DNA of 64,000 bases from Bradyrhizobium glycinis (lineage in GTDB: Bacteria > Pseudomonadota > Alphaproteobacteria > Rhizobiales > Xanthobacteraceae): positions 1 through 64,000 of the forward strand of contig NZ_JACCHQ010000015.1 in NCBI RefSeq assembly GCF_016031655.1. The letters are read 5' to 3'. How positions within the stretch are numbered: position 1 is the first letter of the stretch; the number at the start of each line of letters is the position of its first letter. The notes beneath the pieces are model-generated. The model had not been told where the DNA came from and searched no databases. It worked only from the letters and a program-made list of their open reading frames with translations. The translations under genes were made by a program, and so were the position numbers. Positions 25,885 through 36,685 of the stretch are shown here, in pieces.

Positions 25885-26310
25885 ATGGCAAATGACAGCA
25901 GCGACTTCGCCCGCTCCATGGCAATCGCGACCTCGGGCCTGCGCGCGCAGGCCGGCCGCATGCGGGTGATCTCGGAGAACATCGCGAATGCGGATTCGAC
26001 GGCGCAGACCGCCGGCGGCGATCCCTACCGGCGCAAGGTGCCGACCTTCTCATCCGCGCTCGACCGCACCCTCGACGCGCAGGTCGTCACCCTCGGCAGG
26101 ATCAAGCCCGACCGGTCCGCCTTCCGCGTCAGATACGAGCCGAACAATCCGGCGGCGGATGCCAGCGGCAACGTCAAATATCCCAACGTGAATTCGGTGG
26201 TCGAGATGACCGACATGCGCGACGCGCAGCGGTCCTATGAAGCCAACCTCAACATCATCAGTGCGACGCGCCGGATGATCCAGCGCACGCTCGACATCCT
26301 CAAGAGCTGA
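25885..26310 (+). CDS. flgC: Proximal rod protein FlgC
   Basis: Rod subunit of 141 residues. The N-terminal helix and signature are RVISENIANADSTAQTAGGD, the middle has NPAADASGNVKYPNVNSVVE, and the C-terminus EMTDMRDAQRSYEANLNIIS is typical of FlgC. It lies 19 bases after flgB with an AAAGGAGG site. Confidence 0.98.
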   Translation: MANDSSDFARSMAIATSGLRAQAGRMRVISENIANADSTAQTAGGDPYRRKVPTFSSALDRTLDAQVVTLGRIKPDRSAFRVRYEPNNPAADASGNVKYPNVNSVVEMTDMRDAQRSYEANLNIISATRRMIQRTLDILKS

Positions 26311-26326
26311 ACAGGACATTTGAGCC

Positions 26327-26635
26327 ATGGCATCGCCGACAATCGCCGCCAATGCTTACGCCAACCTCGCCCGCGTGCTGGAGAACAGCGGCGCCGGCAA
26401 GGGCAGCGAACCGAACGGGCAATCCTTCGCCGCGCTGCTGAAGGACGCCGTCGGCAGCGTCGTGGAATCCGGCCGTAAGTCCGACGCGCAGACGGTGGCA
26501 ATGGCCGCCGGCAAGGCCAACGTGATGGACGTGGTGACGGCGGTCGCCGACACCGATGTCGCGGTGTCCACGCTGGTCTCGGTCCGCGACCGCGTCATCG
26601 CGGCCTATGAAGACATCATGAAGATGCCGATTTGA
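26327..26635 (+). CDS. fliE: Flagellar hook-basal body protein FliE
   Basis: Small junction protein that links the MS ring to the rod. The 102-residue product has the FliE layout: a polar N-terminus, SFAALLKDAVGSVVESGRKS, and the C-terminal VSTLVSVRDRVIAAYEDIMK helix ending MPI. It is the last gene of flgB-flgC-fliE. A dispersed repeat separates it from fliQ. Confidence 0.96.
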   Translation: MASPTIAANAYANLARVLENSGAGKGSEPNGQSFAALLKDAVGSVVESGRKSDAQTVAMAAGKANVMDVVTAVADTDVAVSTLVSVRDRVIAAYEDIMKMPI

Positions 26636-26660
26636 TTTTTGCGCTGGCGCTCGCCCCAGA

Positions 26661-26740
26661 CGTCATTGCGAGCGCAGCGAAGCAATCCAGTATCTCTCCG
26701 CGGCGGCAGTCTGGATTGCTTCGCTACGCTCGCAATGACG
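26661..26740. repeat. Dispersed palindromic repeat, copy 3, inside the flagellar operon
   Basis: The same family as at 12339 (CGTCATTGCGAGCGCAGCGA ... TCGCAATGACG). It sits between fliE and fliQ, which are commonly adjacent in alphaproteobacteria, so it appears inserted into an operon. A CCCCGC-type half repeat follows at about 26754-26780. Confidence 0.85.
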
Positions 26741-26803
26741 GGGGGAGGGCGTTCGTTCCCCGCCGCAGTGGCGGGGATGAAGTCTAAATAGGGAATTGTG
26801 CAA

Positions 26804-27067
26804 ATGACCGGACCCGAGACCCTCGACGTCGCGCGCGATGCGATCTGGACCATCGTGATCGTGTCGTCGCCGCTGATGGTGGTCGGCCTCGTGGTCGGCG
26901 TGATCGTGTCGCTGTTCCAGGCGCTGACGCAGATCCAGGAGCAGACGCTGATCTACGTACCGAAGATCCTCGCCATCTTCGCCACGATGCTATTGGCGCT
27001 GCCGTTCATGGCCGACTCGCTCCACGCCCACATGTTGCGGATCTCGTCGCGAATCATCGGTGGCTGA
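26804..27067 (+). CDS. fliQ: Flagellar export apparatus protein FliQ
   Basis: Small export-gate membrane protein with two membrane helices. The 87-residue product starts MTGPETLDVARDAIWTIVIV, has PLMVVGLVVGVIVSLFQALT and the family signature QIQEQTLIYVPKILAIFATM. The ATG at 26804 is preferred; a GTG two codons upstream is open. fliR follows 17 bases later. Confidence 0.97.
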   Translation: MTGPETLDVARDAIWTIVIVSSPLMVVGLVVGVIVSLFQALTQIQEQTLIYVPKILAIFATMLLALPFMADSLHAHMLRISSRIIGG

Positions 27068-27084
27068 GGCACAATGCGTGAACC

Positions 27085-27855
27085 ATGCGCATCGACGTCT
27101 CGCTGCTGCCGGCGCTCGCCGCTTCCTTCATGCTCGCCTTCGCCCGGGTCGGCGCGATGGTGATGCTGTTGCCCGGCCTCGGCGAGACCAACATCCCGAC
27201 GCGGATCAAGCTGTCGATCGCGCTGCTGCTCACGCTCATCATCCTGCCGCTGCATCGCAACGCCTATCAGGTCGACATGGGCTCTCTGGCGCCGCTGCTG
27301 GTGCTAATGCTGCATGAAATCGCGATCGGCATCGTCCTGGGCGCGACCGCCCGCGTGACGTTGTCGGCGCTCCAGGTTGCGGGATCCGTGATCGCGCAGC
27401 AGATGGGGCTCGGTTTCGTCACCTCGGTCGATCCGACGCAGGGCCAGCAGGGCGTGCTGGTCGGCAATTTCCTGACCATGCTGGGCGTGACGCTGCTGTT
27501 CGCCACCGACAGCCATCATCTCGTCATTGCGGCGCTGAACGACAGCTACACGATCTTCTCGCCGGGCGAGACCGTGTCGAGCGGCGACGTCGCCTCGCTC
27601 GCAACGCGTGCCTTCGCAGCCGCGTTCCGCCTCGGCTTGCAGCTCTCCGGGCCGTTTCTGGTGTTCGGCCTCGTTTTCAACATCGGATTAGGGGTGCTGG
27701 CGCGGCTGATGCCGCAGATGCAGGTCTATTTCGTCGGCGTGCCGCTGTCGATCTTTGCGGGCTTCCTGGTGCTCGCCGTGGTGCTCACCGCGATGATGGG
27801 CACCTTTCTCGACTATTTCATCGGTGTCATGCACCAGATGATGCCGCTGAAATAA
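27085..27855 (+). CDS. fliR: Flagellar export apparatus protein FliR
   Basis: Export-gate membrane protein of 256 residues with about six hydrophobic segments. Landmarks are FMLAFARVGAMVMLLPGLGE, LAPLLVLMLHEIAIGIVLGA, QQMGLGFVTSVDPTQGQQGV and LSGPFLVFGLVFNIGLGVLA. It lies between fliQ and flhB with small gaps, so fliQ-fliR-flhB form one unit. Confidence 0.97.
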   Translation: MRIDVSLLPALAASFMLAFARVGAMVMLLPGLGETNIPTRIKLSIALLLTLIILPLHRNAYQVDMGSLAPLLVLMLHEIAIGIVLGATARVTLSALQVAGSVIAQQMGLGFVTSVDPTQGQQGVLVGNFLTMLGVTLLFATDSHHLVIAALNDSYTIFSPGETVSSGDVASLATRAFAAAFRLGLQLSGPFLVFGLVFNIGLGVLARLMPQMQVYFVGVPLSIFAGFLVLAVVLTAMMGTFLDYFIGVMHQMMPLK

Positions 27856-27864
27856 GAGGGATCG

Positions 27865-28944
27865 ATGGCCGAAGACAATGATCCCGAAAGTCAAACAGAA
27901 GACCCGACGCAAAAGCGCCTCGACGATGCGCTCGAACGCGGCGACGTCGCCAAGAGCCAGGAGATCAATACCTGGTTCATGATGGCGGGCGGCACGCTCG
28001 TCGTCTCCACCTTCTCGGGCTCGGTCGGCAGCGGGCTGCTGACGCCGATGCGCAACCTGCTTGCCAATTCCTGGATGATCAAGACCGACGGCAAGGCCCT
28101 GCTCGCGCTGACGCAGCAGATCGAGCTCGCCGTGCTTGCCGCGGTCGGCGTGCCCCTGTTGATGCTGGTGCTGGCGGCCATCGCCGGCAACATGCTGCAG
28201 CACCGGCTGGTTTGGTCGGCTGAGTCCCTAAAGCCCAAATTCAACAAGATTTCGCCCGGCGCCGGCTTCAAACGCATCTTCGGCAAGCAGGCGGCCGCCA
28301 ATTTTCTCAAAGGCATCGGCAAGCTGGTCGCTCTCAGCGTGGTCATGACCATGATCCTGTGGCCGGAGCGGCATCGTATGGAGGCGATGGTCAGGCTCGA
28401 TCCGGCCGCCATGCTGGGCGCCAGCACCAGCATGACCATCCATCTGCTCGGCGCGGTGGTCGCCGCGCTCGCGATCGTCGCCATCGCCGACTATTTTTTC
28501 CAGTACCGCAGCTGGTTCCAGCGGCAGAAGATGTCGCTCCAGGAGATCAAGGAAGAGTTCAAGCAGTCCGAAGGCGATCCCCACATCAAGGGCAAGATCC
28601 GGCAATTGCGGCAGCAGCGCGCCAAGAAGCGCATGATGGCGGCGGTTCCCAAGGCGTCCGTGATCATCACCAACCCGACCCACTATTCGGTGGCGCTGTC
28701 CTACGAGCGCGGCATGACCGCGCCGATCTGCGTCGCCAAGGGCGTCGACAACCTCGCCTTCAAGATCCGGGAGATCGCGCGCGAGCACGACATTCCGATC
28801 GTGGAGAACGTGCCGCTGGCCCGCGCGCTCTATGCGACCGTGGACATCGACCAGGAAATCCCGACCGAGCACTACCATGCCGTCGCCGAAGTCATCGGTT
28901 ACGTCATGCGCCTGAAGCGTGGATTCAGTGCCGGACGGGGATAA
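27865..28944 (+). CDS. flhB: Flagellar export switch protein FlhB
   Basis: Export-gate membrane protein that switches substrate specificity by self-cleavage. The 359-residue product begins MAEDNDPESQTEDPTQKRLD, has four membrane segments between about residues 35 and 215, and a cytoplasmic domain with the autocleavage motif NPTH at residues 270-273 (in VIITNPTHYSVALSYE). The linker MSLQEIKEEFKQSEGDPHIK is characteristic. It starts 10 bases after fliR. cckA follows after 155 bases. Confidence 0.98.
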   Translation: MAEDNDPESQTEDPTQKRLDDALERGDVAKSQEINTWFMMAGGTLVVSTFSGSVGSGLLTPMRNLLANSWMIKTDGKALLALTQQIELAVLAAVGVPLLMLVLAAIAGNMLQHRLVWSAESLKPKFNKISPGAGFKRIFGKQAAANFLKGIGKLVALSVVMTMILWPERHRMEAMVRLDPAAMLGASTSMTIHLLGAVVAALAIVAIADYFFQYRSWFQRQKMSLQEIKEEFKQSEGDPHIKGKIRQLRQQRAKKRMMAAVPKASVIITNPTHYSVALSYERGMTAPICVAKGVDNLAFKIREIAREHDIPIVENVPLARALYATVDIDQEIPTEHYHAVAEVIGYVMRLKRGFSAGRG

Positions 28945-29099
28945 GATGCCCGAAAAGTACCGGAAATGGCTGTAATCTGGGAATCAGCGTACCTTTCGCC
29001 GCTGCTGCCCTTGCACCTCAGGGTCCGATTCAGGCAGGGAGGACCCCATGCGCCCCGTGGCGCGTTGATTCTCTGCCGACAGGCTGCGCCAGCTCGAGA

Positions 29100-31682
<2,583 letters not shown>

Positions 31683-31703
31683 GGGGGCTGTCAACACGCT
31701 CTC

Positions 31704-31791
31704 CGTCATTGCGAGCGAAAGCGAAGCAATCCAGACTGTCTCTGCGGAAAGCGGCTGGATTGCTTCGTCGCAAGGGCTCCTCGCAATGACG
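31704..31791. repeat. Dispersed palindromic repeat, copy 4
   Basis: CGTCATTGCGAGCGAAAGCG to CCTCGCAATGACG, 22 bases after the cckA stop. The remaining 210 bases before the Tim44-like gene show no other feature. Confidence 0.85.
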
Positions 31792-32000
31792 CCGAGAAAG
31801 CGGAATTCCGGTCGCGTAGCCGCCGGTAACCAGAGACCACGGTTCCCCCTGCACCCCGGCCAAACCCCCGCCAAATATGGGCTTTTGCCACATCCCCGCG
31901 ACTGAGGGCCGCAGCCATGGGTTCCGAAACCGGCTTCACTTTTCGGGAAGTCTGACCATCTTAGGGACACGTCCCCATGCCGGGGATTTGGGAAACGCAC

Positions 32001-32978
32001 ATGACTTTCTCGCAACGATCCCGCACTCTCTTCAAGGCGATCGCCGTCGTGTTGGCGCTTGCGCTGCCGACCGCGCTGGCGATCTCGTCCGCCGACGCGC
32101 GCGTTGGCGGCGGCTCCTCGTCGGGGTCACGCGGCTCGCGCACCTATTCCGCTCCGCCCCCCACCACGACGGCGCCGGGCTCGGCCTCGCAATTCAACCG
32201 CACCTACACCCAGCCGGGTGCGGGCATGAACTCGGCTGCGTCAGCACCCGCGCGCGGTGGGCTGTTCGGCCGCGCCGGCGGCTTCATGGGCGGCCTCGCG
32301 GCCGGCTTCCTCGGCGCAGGCCTGCTCGGCATGCTGTTCGGCGGCGGCCTGTTCGGCGGCCTCGGCGGCCTGTCCTCGATCATCGGCCTGATCATCCAGA
32401 TCGCGCTGGTGGTGCTCGTGGTGCGGCTGGCGATGTCCTGGTGGCAGCGGCGTCACGCCCCGCGGGCGGCTTACGCCAATGCTGAGGCCGGCGCAGCGCC
32501 CGGACCGCAGGCGAACTATCGCAGCGGTCTAGCTGGCGGCCTCGGCGGCTTCGGCTTCGGCGCCAACAACGCGCCACTGGAGATCAAGCCGGATGACTAT
32601 GAGGCGTTCGAGCGTCTGCTCGGCGACATCCAGGCCGCCTGGTCGAACGAGGACGTGGCCAAGCTGCACACGCTCGCGACGCCCGAAATGGTCTCCTATT
32701 TCGAGCAGGACCTCGCCCAGAACCGCGCCCGCAACGTGGTCAACAAGGTCACGAATGTGAAGCTGCTGCAGGGCGACCTCGCGGAAGCCTGGCGCGAAGG
32801 CGAGACCGACTACGCCACGGTGGCGCTGCGCTTCGCGCTCACCGACAAGACGGTGGATCGCAACACCGGCGCAATCGTCGCCGGCAGCGAGCAGCCGGGC
32901 GAGGCGACCGAGATCTGGACCTTCGCCCGCCGGCCGGGCACAGGCTGGGAATTGTCGGCGATCCAGCAGACCAACTGA
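32001..32978 (+). CDS. Tim44-like domain membrane protein
   Basis: A 325-residue exported or membrane protein. It has a signal sequence (residues about 8-34, ending SSADA), a Gly/Ser/Thr-rich stretch, a Gly-rich hydrophobic region (about 90-150, with two probable membrane segments) and a C-terminal domain of about 130 residues. That domain (DDYEAFERLLGDIQAAWSNE, LHTLATPEMVSYFEQDLAQN) is the Tim44/MRPL45 fold. Bacterial proteins of this kind are poorly characterised; a link to membrane protein handling is only by analogy with mitochondrial Tim44. A terminator follows. Confidence 0.85.
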   Translation: MTFSQRSRTLFKAIAVVLALALPTALAISSADARVGGGSSSGSRGSRTYSAPPPTTTAPGSASQFNRTYTQPGAGMNSAASAPARGGLFGRAGGFMGGLAAGFLGAGLLGMLFGGGLFGGLGGLSSIIGLIIQIALVVLVVRLAMSWWQRRHAPRAAYANAEAGAAPGPQANYRSGLAGGLGGFGFGANNAPLEIKPDDYEAFERLLGDIQAAWSNEDVAKLHTLATPEMVSYFEQDLAQNRARNVVNKVTNVKLLQGDLAEAWREGETDYATVALRFALTDKTVDRNTGAIVAGSEQPGEATEIWTFARRPGTGWELSAIQQTN

Positions 32979-33001
32979 TCGCCTGCCACATGAGAAACCA
33001 G

Positions 33002-33031
33002 GGCGTCGTGCGTTCCGCACGGCGCCTTTTT
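33002..33031 (+). terminator. Rho-independent terminator after the Tim44-like gene
   Basis: A stem of GGCG-T-CGTGCG pairing with CGCACG-G-CGCC, loop TTC, followed by TTTTTC. Confidence 0.85.
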
Positions 33032-33122
33032 CTTTGGGCGTCTCGCCTCGCCGGATCGGAATAACCGGCCGCGTGTCGGGTTGACATGAGGCGGTTAACG
33101 ACAAGCACAACGGGAGGACAAC

Positions 33123-33797
33123 ATGATCCGCATCGAGAGAGTGACGATTGGGGGCCTTGCGTTCGCCATGTCCTTGCTGGCGGCGCCCTCGGCGCAAGCG
33201 CAGTTGGCCGACATGACCTTCTTCGTGACCTCGAACGGCCCCGGCAAGGGCGCCGATCTCGGCGGCCTCGAAGGAGCCGACGCGCACTGCCAGAAGCTTG
33301 CACAGGCCGCTGGCGCCGGCACAAAGACCTGGCGCGCCTATCTCTCGACGCAGGCCGCCGACGGCAAGCCGGCCATCAACGCCAGGGATCGCATCGGCAA
33401 GGGACCGTGGCAGAACGCCAAGGGCACGGTGATCGCCAAGGACGTGGCCGAGCTGCACGGGGCGAACAATCTCACCAAGCAGACCGCGCTCAGCGAGAAG
33501 GGTGAGGTCATCAACGGCCGTGGCGACACGCCGAACCGGCATGACATCCTCACGGGATCGCAGCCCGACGGCACCGCCTTCGCCGCGGGCGACGACAAGA
33601 CCTGCAAGAACTGGACATCGAGCACGCAAGGCGCCGCGGTCGTCGGTCATTCCGATCGGCAGGGCCTGCGCGATGATGAGCCTTCGAAGTCATGGAACAG
33701 CTCCCACACCTCGCGCGGTCCCGACGGCGGCTGCTCGCAGGCCGATCTGAAGAGCACCGGCGGCGACGGTCTGCTGTACTGCTTCGCTGCGAATTGA
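33123..33797 (+). CDS. Secreted lectin-like (endostatin/C-type-lectin-fold) protein
   Basis: A 224-residue exported protein with signal peptide (residues 1-26, ending PSAQA). The mature part starts LADMTFFVTSNGPGKGADLG and contains GADAHCQKLAQAAGAGTKTW plus a Cys near the C-terminus in LLYCFA. The pattern 'FVTS...GADLGGL.GAD..C...A' with CKNWTSS is that of a domain related to the collagen XVIII/endostatin or C-type lectin fold found in bacterial secreted proteins. Ligand unknown. Expression probably from its own promoter, since a terminator lies upstream. Fold assignment is from memory of the pattern. Confidence 0.6.
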   Translation: MIRIERVTIGGLAFAMSLLAAPSAQAQLADMTFFVTSNGPGKGADLGGLEGADAHCQKLAQAAGAGTKTWRAYLSTQAADGKPAINARDRIGKGPWQNAKGTVIAKDVAELHGANNLTKQTALSEKGEVINGRGDTPNRHDILTGSQPDGTAFAAGDDKTCKNWTSSTQGAAVVGHSDRQGLRDDEPSKSWNSSHTSRGPDGGCSQADLKSTGGDGLLYCFAAN

Positions 33798-33819
33798 GAG
33801 AGGCGTAACTCTCTCCACC

Positions 33820-33905
33820 CGTCATTGCGAGCGCAGCGAAGCAATCCAGAACCTTTCCGCGAAGGCAGTCTGGATTGCTTCGTCGCTTCGCTCCTCGCAA
33901 TGACG
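33820..33905. repeat. Dispersed palindromic repeat, copy 5
   Basis: CGTCATTGCGAGCGCAGCGA to CTCGCAATGACG, 23 bases after the lectin-like gene. Confidence 0.85.
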
Positions 33906-33996
33906 GACTGGTGCCGCCGTTCCGCCCTCACGCTGACGGAACCTCCGGCCGCATGCTACATTGGTCCGGTCGCCTTCATGCTTACGGACCTCTCTC

Positions 33997-34704
33997 ATGA
34001 AATACGAGCTGTACTACTGGCCCGAGATCCAGGGCCGCGGCGAATATGTGCGATTGGCCCTGGAGGAGGCGGGTGCCGCTTACGTCGATGTTGCGCGCGG
34101 GCCGCGCGGGACGGCTGCGATGATGAAGATGCTGGACGCGCAGAGGGGCACGCCGCCCTTTGCGCCGCCATTCCTGAAAGCGGGCAAGCTCGTCATCGGC
34201 CAGACCGCCAACATCCTGCTCTATCTCGGCGCCCGCCATGGGCTCGCGCCCAAGACGGAAGCCGGCAGGCTCTGGGTGCACCAGCTCCAGCTCACGATCA
34301 CCGACTTCGTCGTGGAGATCCACGACACCCATCATCCGCTCGGGCCCTCGCTCTATTATGAGGACCAGAAGGCGCCGGCGAAGAAGCGTACGGCCGAGTT
34401 CTGGGAGGAGCGGGTGCCGAAATATCTCGGCTATTTCGAGCAGCTTCTCGTCGGGAGCGGAGGTACCTTTGTCACCGGCCGTCGCCCGACCTATGTCGAC
34501 CTCTCGCTGTTCCAGATCGTCGAGGGCCTGCGTTATGCCTTCCCCAAACGCATGAAGGCGTTCGAGAAGGATGTCCCGGGCCTCGTCGGCCTGCACGACC
34601 GCATCGCCGCACGGCCCAACATCAAGGCCTATCTCGCAAGCGAGCGCCGCATTCCCTTCAACGAGCAGGGTATCTTCCGCCGCTATCGCGAGCTGGATCA
34701 ATAG
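33997..34704 (+). CDS. Glutathione S-transferase family protein
   Basis: A 235-residue protein with an N-terminal thioredoxin-like domain (YELYYWPEIQGRGEYVRLAL, APPFLKAGKLVIGQTANILL with the cis-Pro region and the QTANIL glutathione-contact motif) and a helical C-terminal domain (GTFVTGRRPTYVDLSLFQIV, matching the N-capping box region). The YYWPEIQGRGEYVRL start resembles sigma-type GSTs. The physiological substrate cannot be inferred. The start at 33997 fits the family; 12 upstream codons are open but unlikely. It converges with the methyltransferase-like gene. Confidence 0.9.
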   Translation: MKYELYYWPEIQGRGEYVRLALEEAGAAYVDVARGPRGTAAMMKMLDAQRGTPPFAPPFLKAGKLVIGQTANILLYLGARHGLAPKTEAGRLWVHQLQLTITDFVVEIHDTHHPLGPSLYYEDQKAPAKKRTAEFWEERVPKYLGYFEQLLVGSGGTFVTGRRPTYVDLSLFQIVEGLRYAFPKRMKAFEKDVPGLVGLHDRIAARPNIKAYLASERRIPFNEQGIFRRYRELDQ

Positions 34705-34732
34705 CCGGTTTGGTGGAGGACGCCAGGCGCGT

Positions 34733-35407
34733 TCACCAGAGGCCGGGGATGAGACGATAGCGCACCCGCGCCGTATAATCGGTATAGCCGGGCAGGCCCT
34801 CGCGCAGCGTGCGCTCCTCGATCGGGATGCGGAACGCGAACAGGGCGATGAAGAGCGGCATCATCGCAAGTCCCCACCACGACCCCAGCAGCAACGGCAC
34901 GCCGGTGAAGAACAGGACCATGCCGCTGTACATGGGGTGGCGGACATAGGCGTAGGGACCGGTCGAGATCACGTGCTGCGCGCGCTCGGTTTGCAGCTTC
35001 ACCACGGGCGCGGCGAACGAGTTCTCGCGGAAGACCCACATGATGAACAGTGTCGAGGCCAGGAACAGTCCGAGGCCGAGCACCTGCAACGCGGTCGGAA
35101 TGTCGGAGGATCGAACGCGGCGGTCGAGCCCCATCACGGCAAGCCAGGCCAGCATGGCGACGACGAAGAGGGCAATGAACATCTTGTCGGCGGCGGGCTG
35201 ATCCTTTTGCAGGACCGGCCGCAGGCGTTCAGCAAGCAGCGCCGGATCGATCCGGTAGAGCCACCAGCCGCAGAGCGGGCCGAGGAGGGCGGAGGTGACG
35301 AGGAAGGCCCAGGCCGACGGCCAATGCAGCGTCCCGGCGCACGCGAACAGCAGCGCGCCCATGCCGACGACGAACACCGTGTTCTGCAACAGCAGCCGTG
35401 CGATCAT
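34733..35407 (-). CDS. Isoprenylcysteine carboxyl methyltransferase-like membrane protein
   Basis: A 224-residue integral membrane protein with about five hydrophobic segments. The C-terminal half contains HVISTGPYAYVRHPMYSGMV and later IPIEERTLREGLPGYTDYTA, the signature of the ICMT/PEMT family that binds S-adenosylmethionine at the membrane. In bacteria these proteins methylate small molecules or lipids, or have unknown substrates; protein prenylation is not expected. It stands alone on the minus strand. Confidence 0.88.
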   Translation of the reverse strand: MIARLLLQNTVFVVGMGALLFACAGTLHWPSAWAFLVTSALLGPLCGWWLYRIDPALLAERLRPVLQKDQPAADKMFIALFVVAMLAWLAVMGLDRRVRSSDIPTALQVLGLGLFLASTLFIMWVFRENSFAAPVVKLQTERAQHVISTGPYAYVRHPMYSGMVLFFTGVPLLLGSWWGLAMMPLFIALFAFRIPIEERTLREGLPGYTDYTARVRYRLIPGLW

Positions 35408-35523
35408 GCGCAGATCCTAGGTGAACGGCGCGCGATCTTGATCCAGCTATCCGGCAAAGATGCGGCCGGACACGCCAAAAGCCCGATCGACTGGATCGGG
35501 CGCTTCGGCTTGGCAAGCCCTGA

Positions 35524-35697
35524 TCAGGCGAGCTGATCGATCCGCGTGCCCTGACCCGGCGGCAGCGGCGCCGGCGGCTGCGGCTTGAAGGTCGGATCCT
35601 CGTCCTTGACCTTGCTCTGATCGTCCTGCGGCTTGGTCGTGTCGTAGTTCGGCACCACGATCGCGATCGGCGGGGGCGCAACGGTGGAAACCTTCAT
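35524..35697 (-). CDS. Small proline-rich protein, unknown function
   Basis: A 57-residue protein beginning MKVSTVAPPPIAIVVPNYDT and rich in Pro, Asp and Lys. It has no membrane segment. The start is chosen because GAGG lies eight bases before the ATG; six upstream codons are also open. Function unknown. Confidence 0.55.
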   Translation of the reverse strand: MKVSTVAPPPIAIVVPNYDTTKPQDDQSKVKDEDPTFKPQPPAPLPPGQGTRIDQLA

Positions 35698-35835
35698 CCG
35701 CAAATCCTCACACATGGAAACAATTGAGCCTGCCCTGCGAGGAGCGAAATTTCCTTCAAGCCAATCGTTAAAATGCGAGGGAATTGGTGCGGTGTGGGCC
35801 CTCTATGCGGGCGCGACGCAGCTGACCACGTACTC

Positions 35836-35922
35836 CGTCATTGCGAGCGGAGCGAAGCAATCCAGAGATCTCTCCGCGGAGACAGTCTGGATTGCTTCGT
35901 CGCAAGGGCTCCTCGCAATGAC
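35836..35922. repeat. Dispersed palindromic repeat, copy 6
   Basis: CGTCATTGCGAGCGGAGCGA to CTCGCAATGACT, with one mismatch at the end. It lies in the 300-base gap between two divergent or unrelated small genes. Confidence 0.85.
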
Positions 35923-35998
35923 TGGGAGGGGCCTCGTCGTCTCGGTTTGCACCGCGCGGATGAGACACATGTCCGTAGCGAAACGGAAGGAGCTCCGC

Positions 35999-36472
35999 CT
36001 ATTCGTCCTTGCCGCGCGTGATCGCGATCGACGCTTCCGTCTTGGTGCGGGTGCATTCCATGTTGAGCCGGCGGTAGCGCATGTTGACCTTGTCGCCACG
36101 GAGCAGACCCATCCGCTTCAGGCAGCGCGTCGCGCCCGTCGTGGTGTCGTCCTTGGTCACGGTGAAGACGATCGCCGCCATCGAGCCGACCAGGGCATAG
36201 AACTCCGGCTTCGGCTTGCGGTCGCCCTTGGCATAGAGCTCGATGGAATATTTGTCGCCGCGGCAGCCCACGGACAGCTCCTTGGCCGCCGGATGCGTGA
36301 GGTAGACTGTGTTGGCGGCGCGGAAATTCACCTTGAGGCGATCGATCTGGTTCGCCAGCTCCTTGGCGCTGTCGTCGCAGCGATCGGCGCGGGCAGGCGA
36401 AGCGAGAGCCACAAGGCCGGTGATGGCGGCGGCGACCAGGATCGCGCCGCGGACGTTCAAGTTCAATGTCAT
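35999..36472 (-). CDS. Exported protein of unknown function (157 aa)
   Basis: A 157-residue protein with a clear signal peptide (GAILVAAAITGLVALASPAR, cleavage after ARA) and four cysteines in the mature part (RCDDSAKELANQ, VGCRGDKYSI, TRCLKRMGLL, MECTRTKTEA), suggesting two disulfides in the periplasm. The frame stays open for hundreds of codons upstream opposite the fumarase gene, but that part is shadow; the ATG at 36472 starts the signal peptide. No family recognised. Divergent from fumA. Confidence 0.75.
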   Translation of the reverse strand: MTLNLNVRGAILVAAAITGLVALASPARADRCDDSAKELANQIDRLKVNFRAANTVYLTHPAAKELSVGCRGDKYSIELYAKGDRKPKPEFYALVGSMAAIVFTVTKDDTTTGATRCLKRMGLLRGDKVNMRYRRLNMECTRTKTEASIAITRGKDE

Positions 36473-36685
36473 GATGAAAAGCCCCTTAGGGCGCGCATTC
36501 AAGCGTCGGCCGACGCGAATCGCAAGGGTGGGGGGCGGCCTTTCCACGTGCTGCGTCAGTGCCTTCCCAAGGCCCGGGCGGCCCCTCCCATGCGCGCCGT
36601 TCCCTTCCCTTTCCGCCCAAAATCGGCTTAGAACGCTTCTATGCTGAGAGGCCCGCCAGGGCCCCAAAACCCCGAGATTTGCCCC

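Noticed and set aside
28359..29099. The cckA frame continues upstream through the end of flhB
   Set aside because: The extra codons overlap flhB in another frame and are Arg-rich without homology. The ATG at 29100 gives the complete protein.
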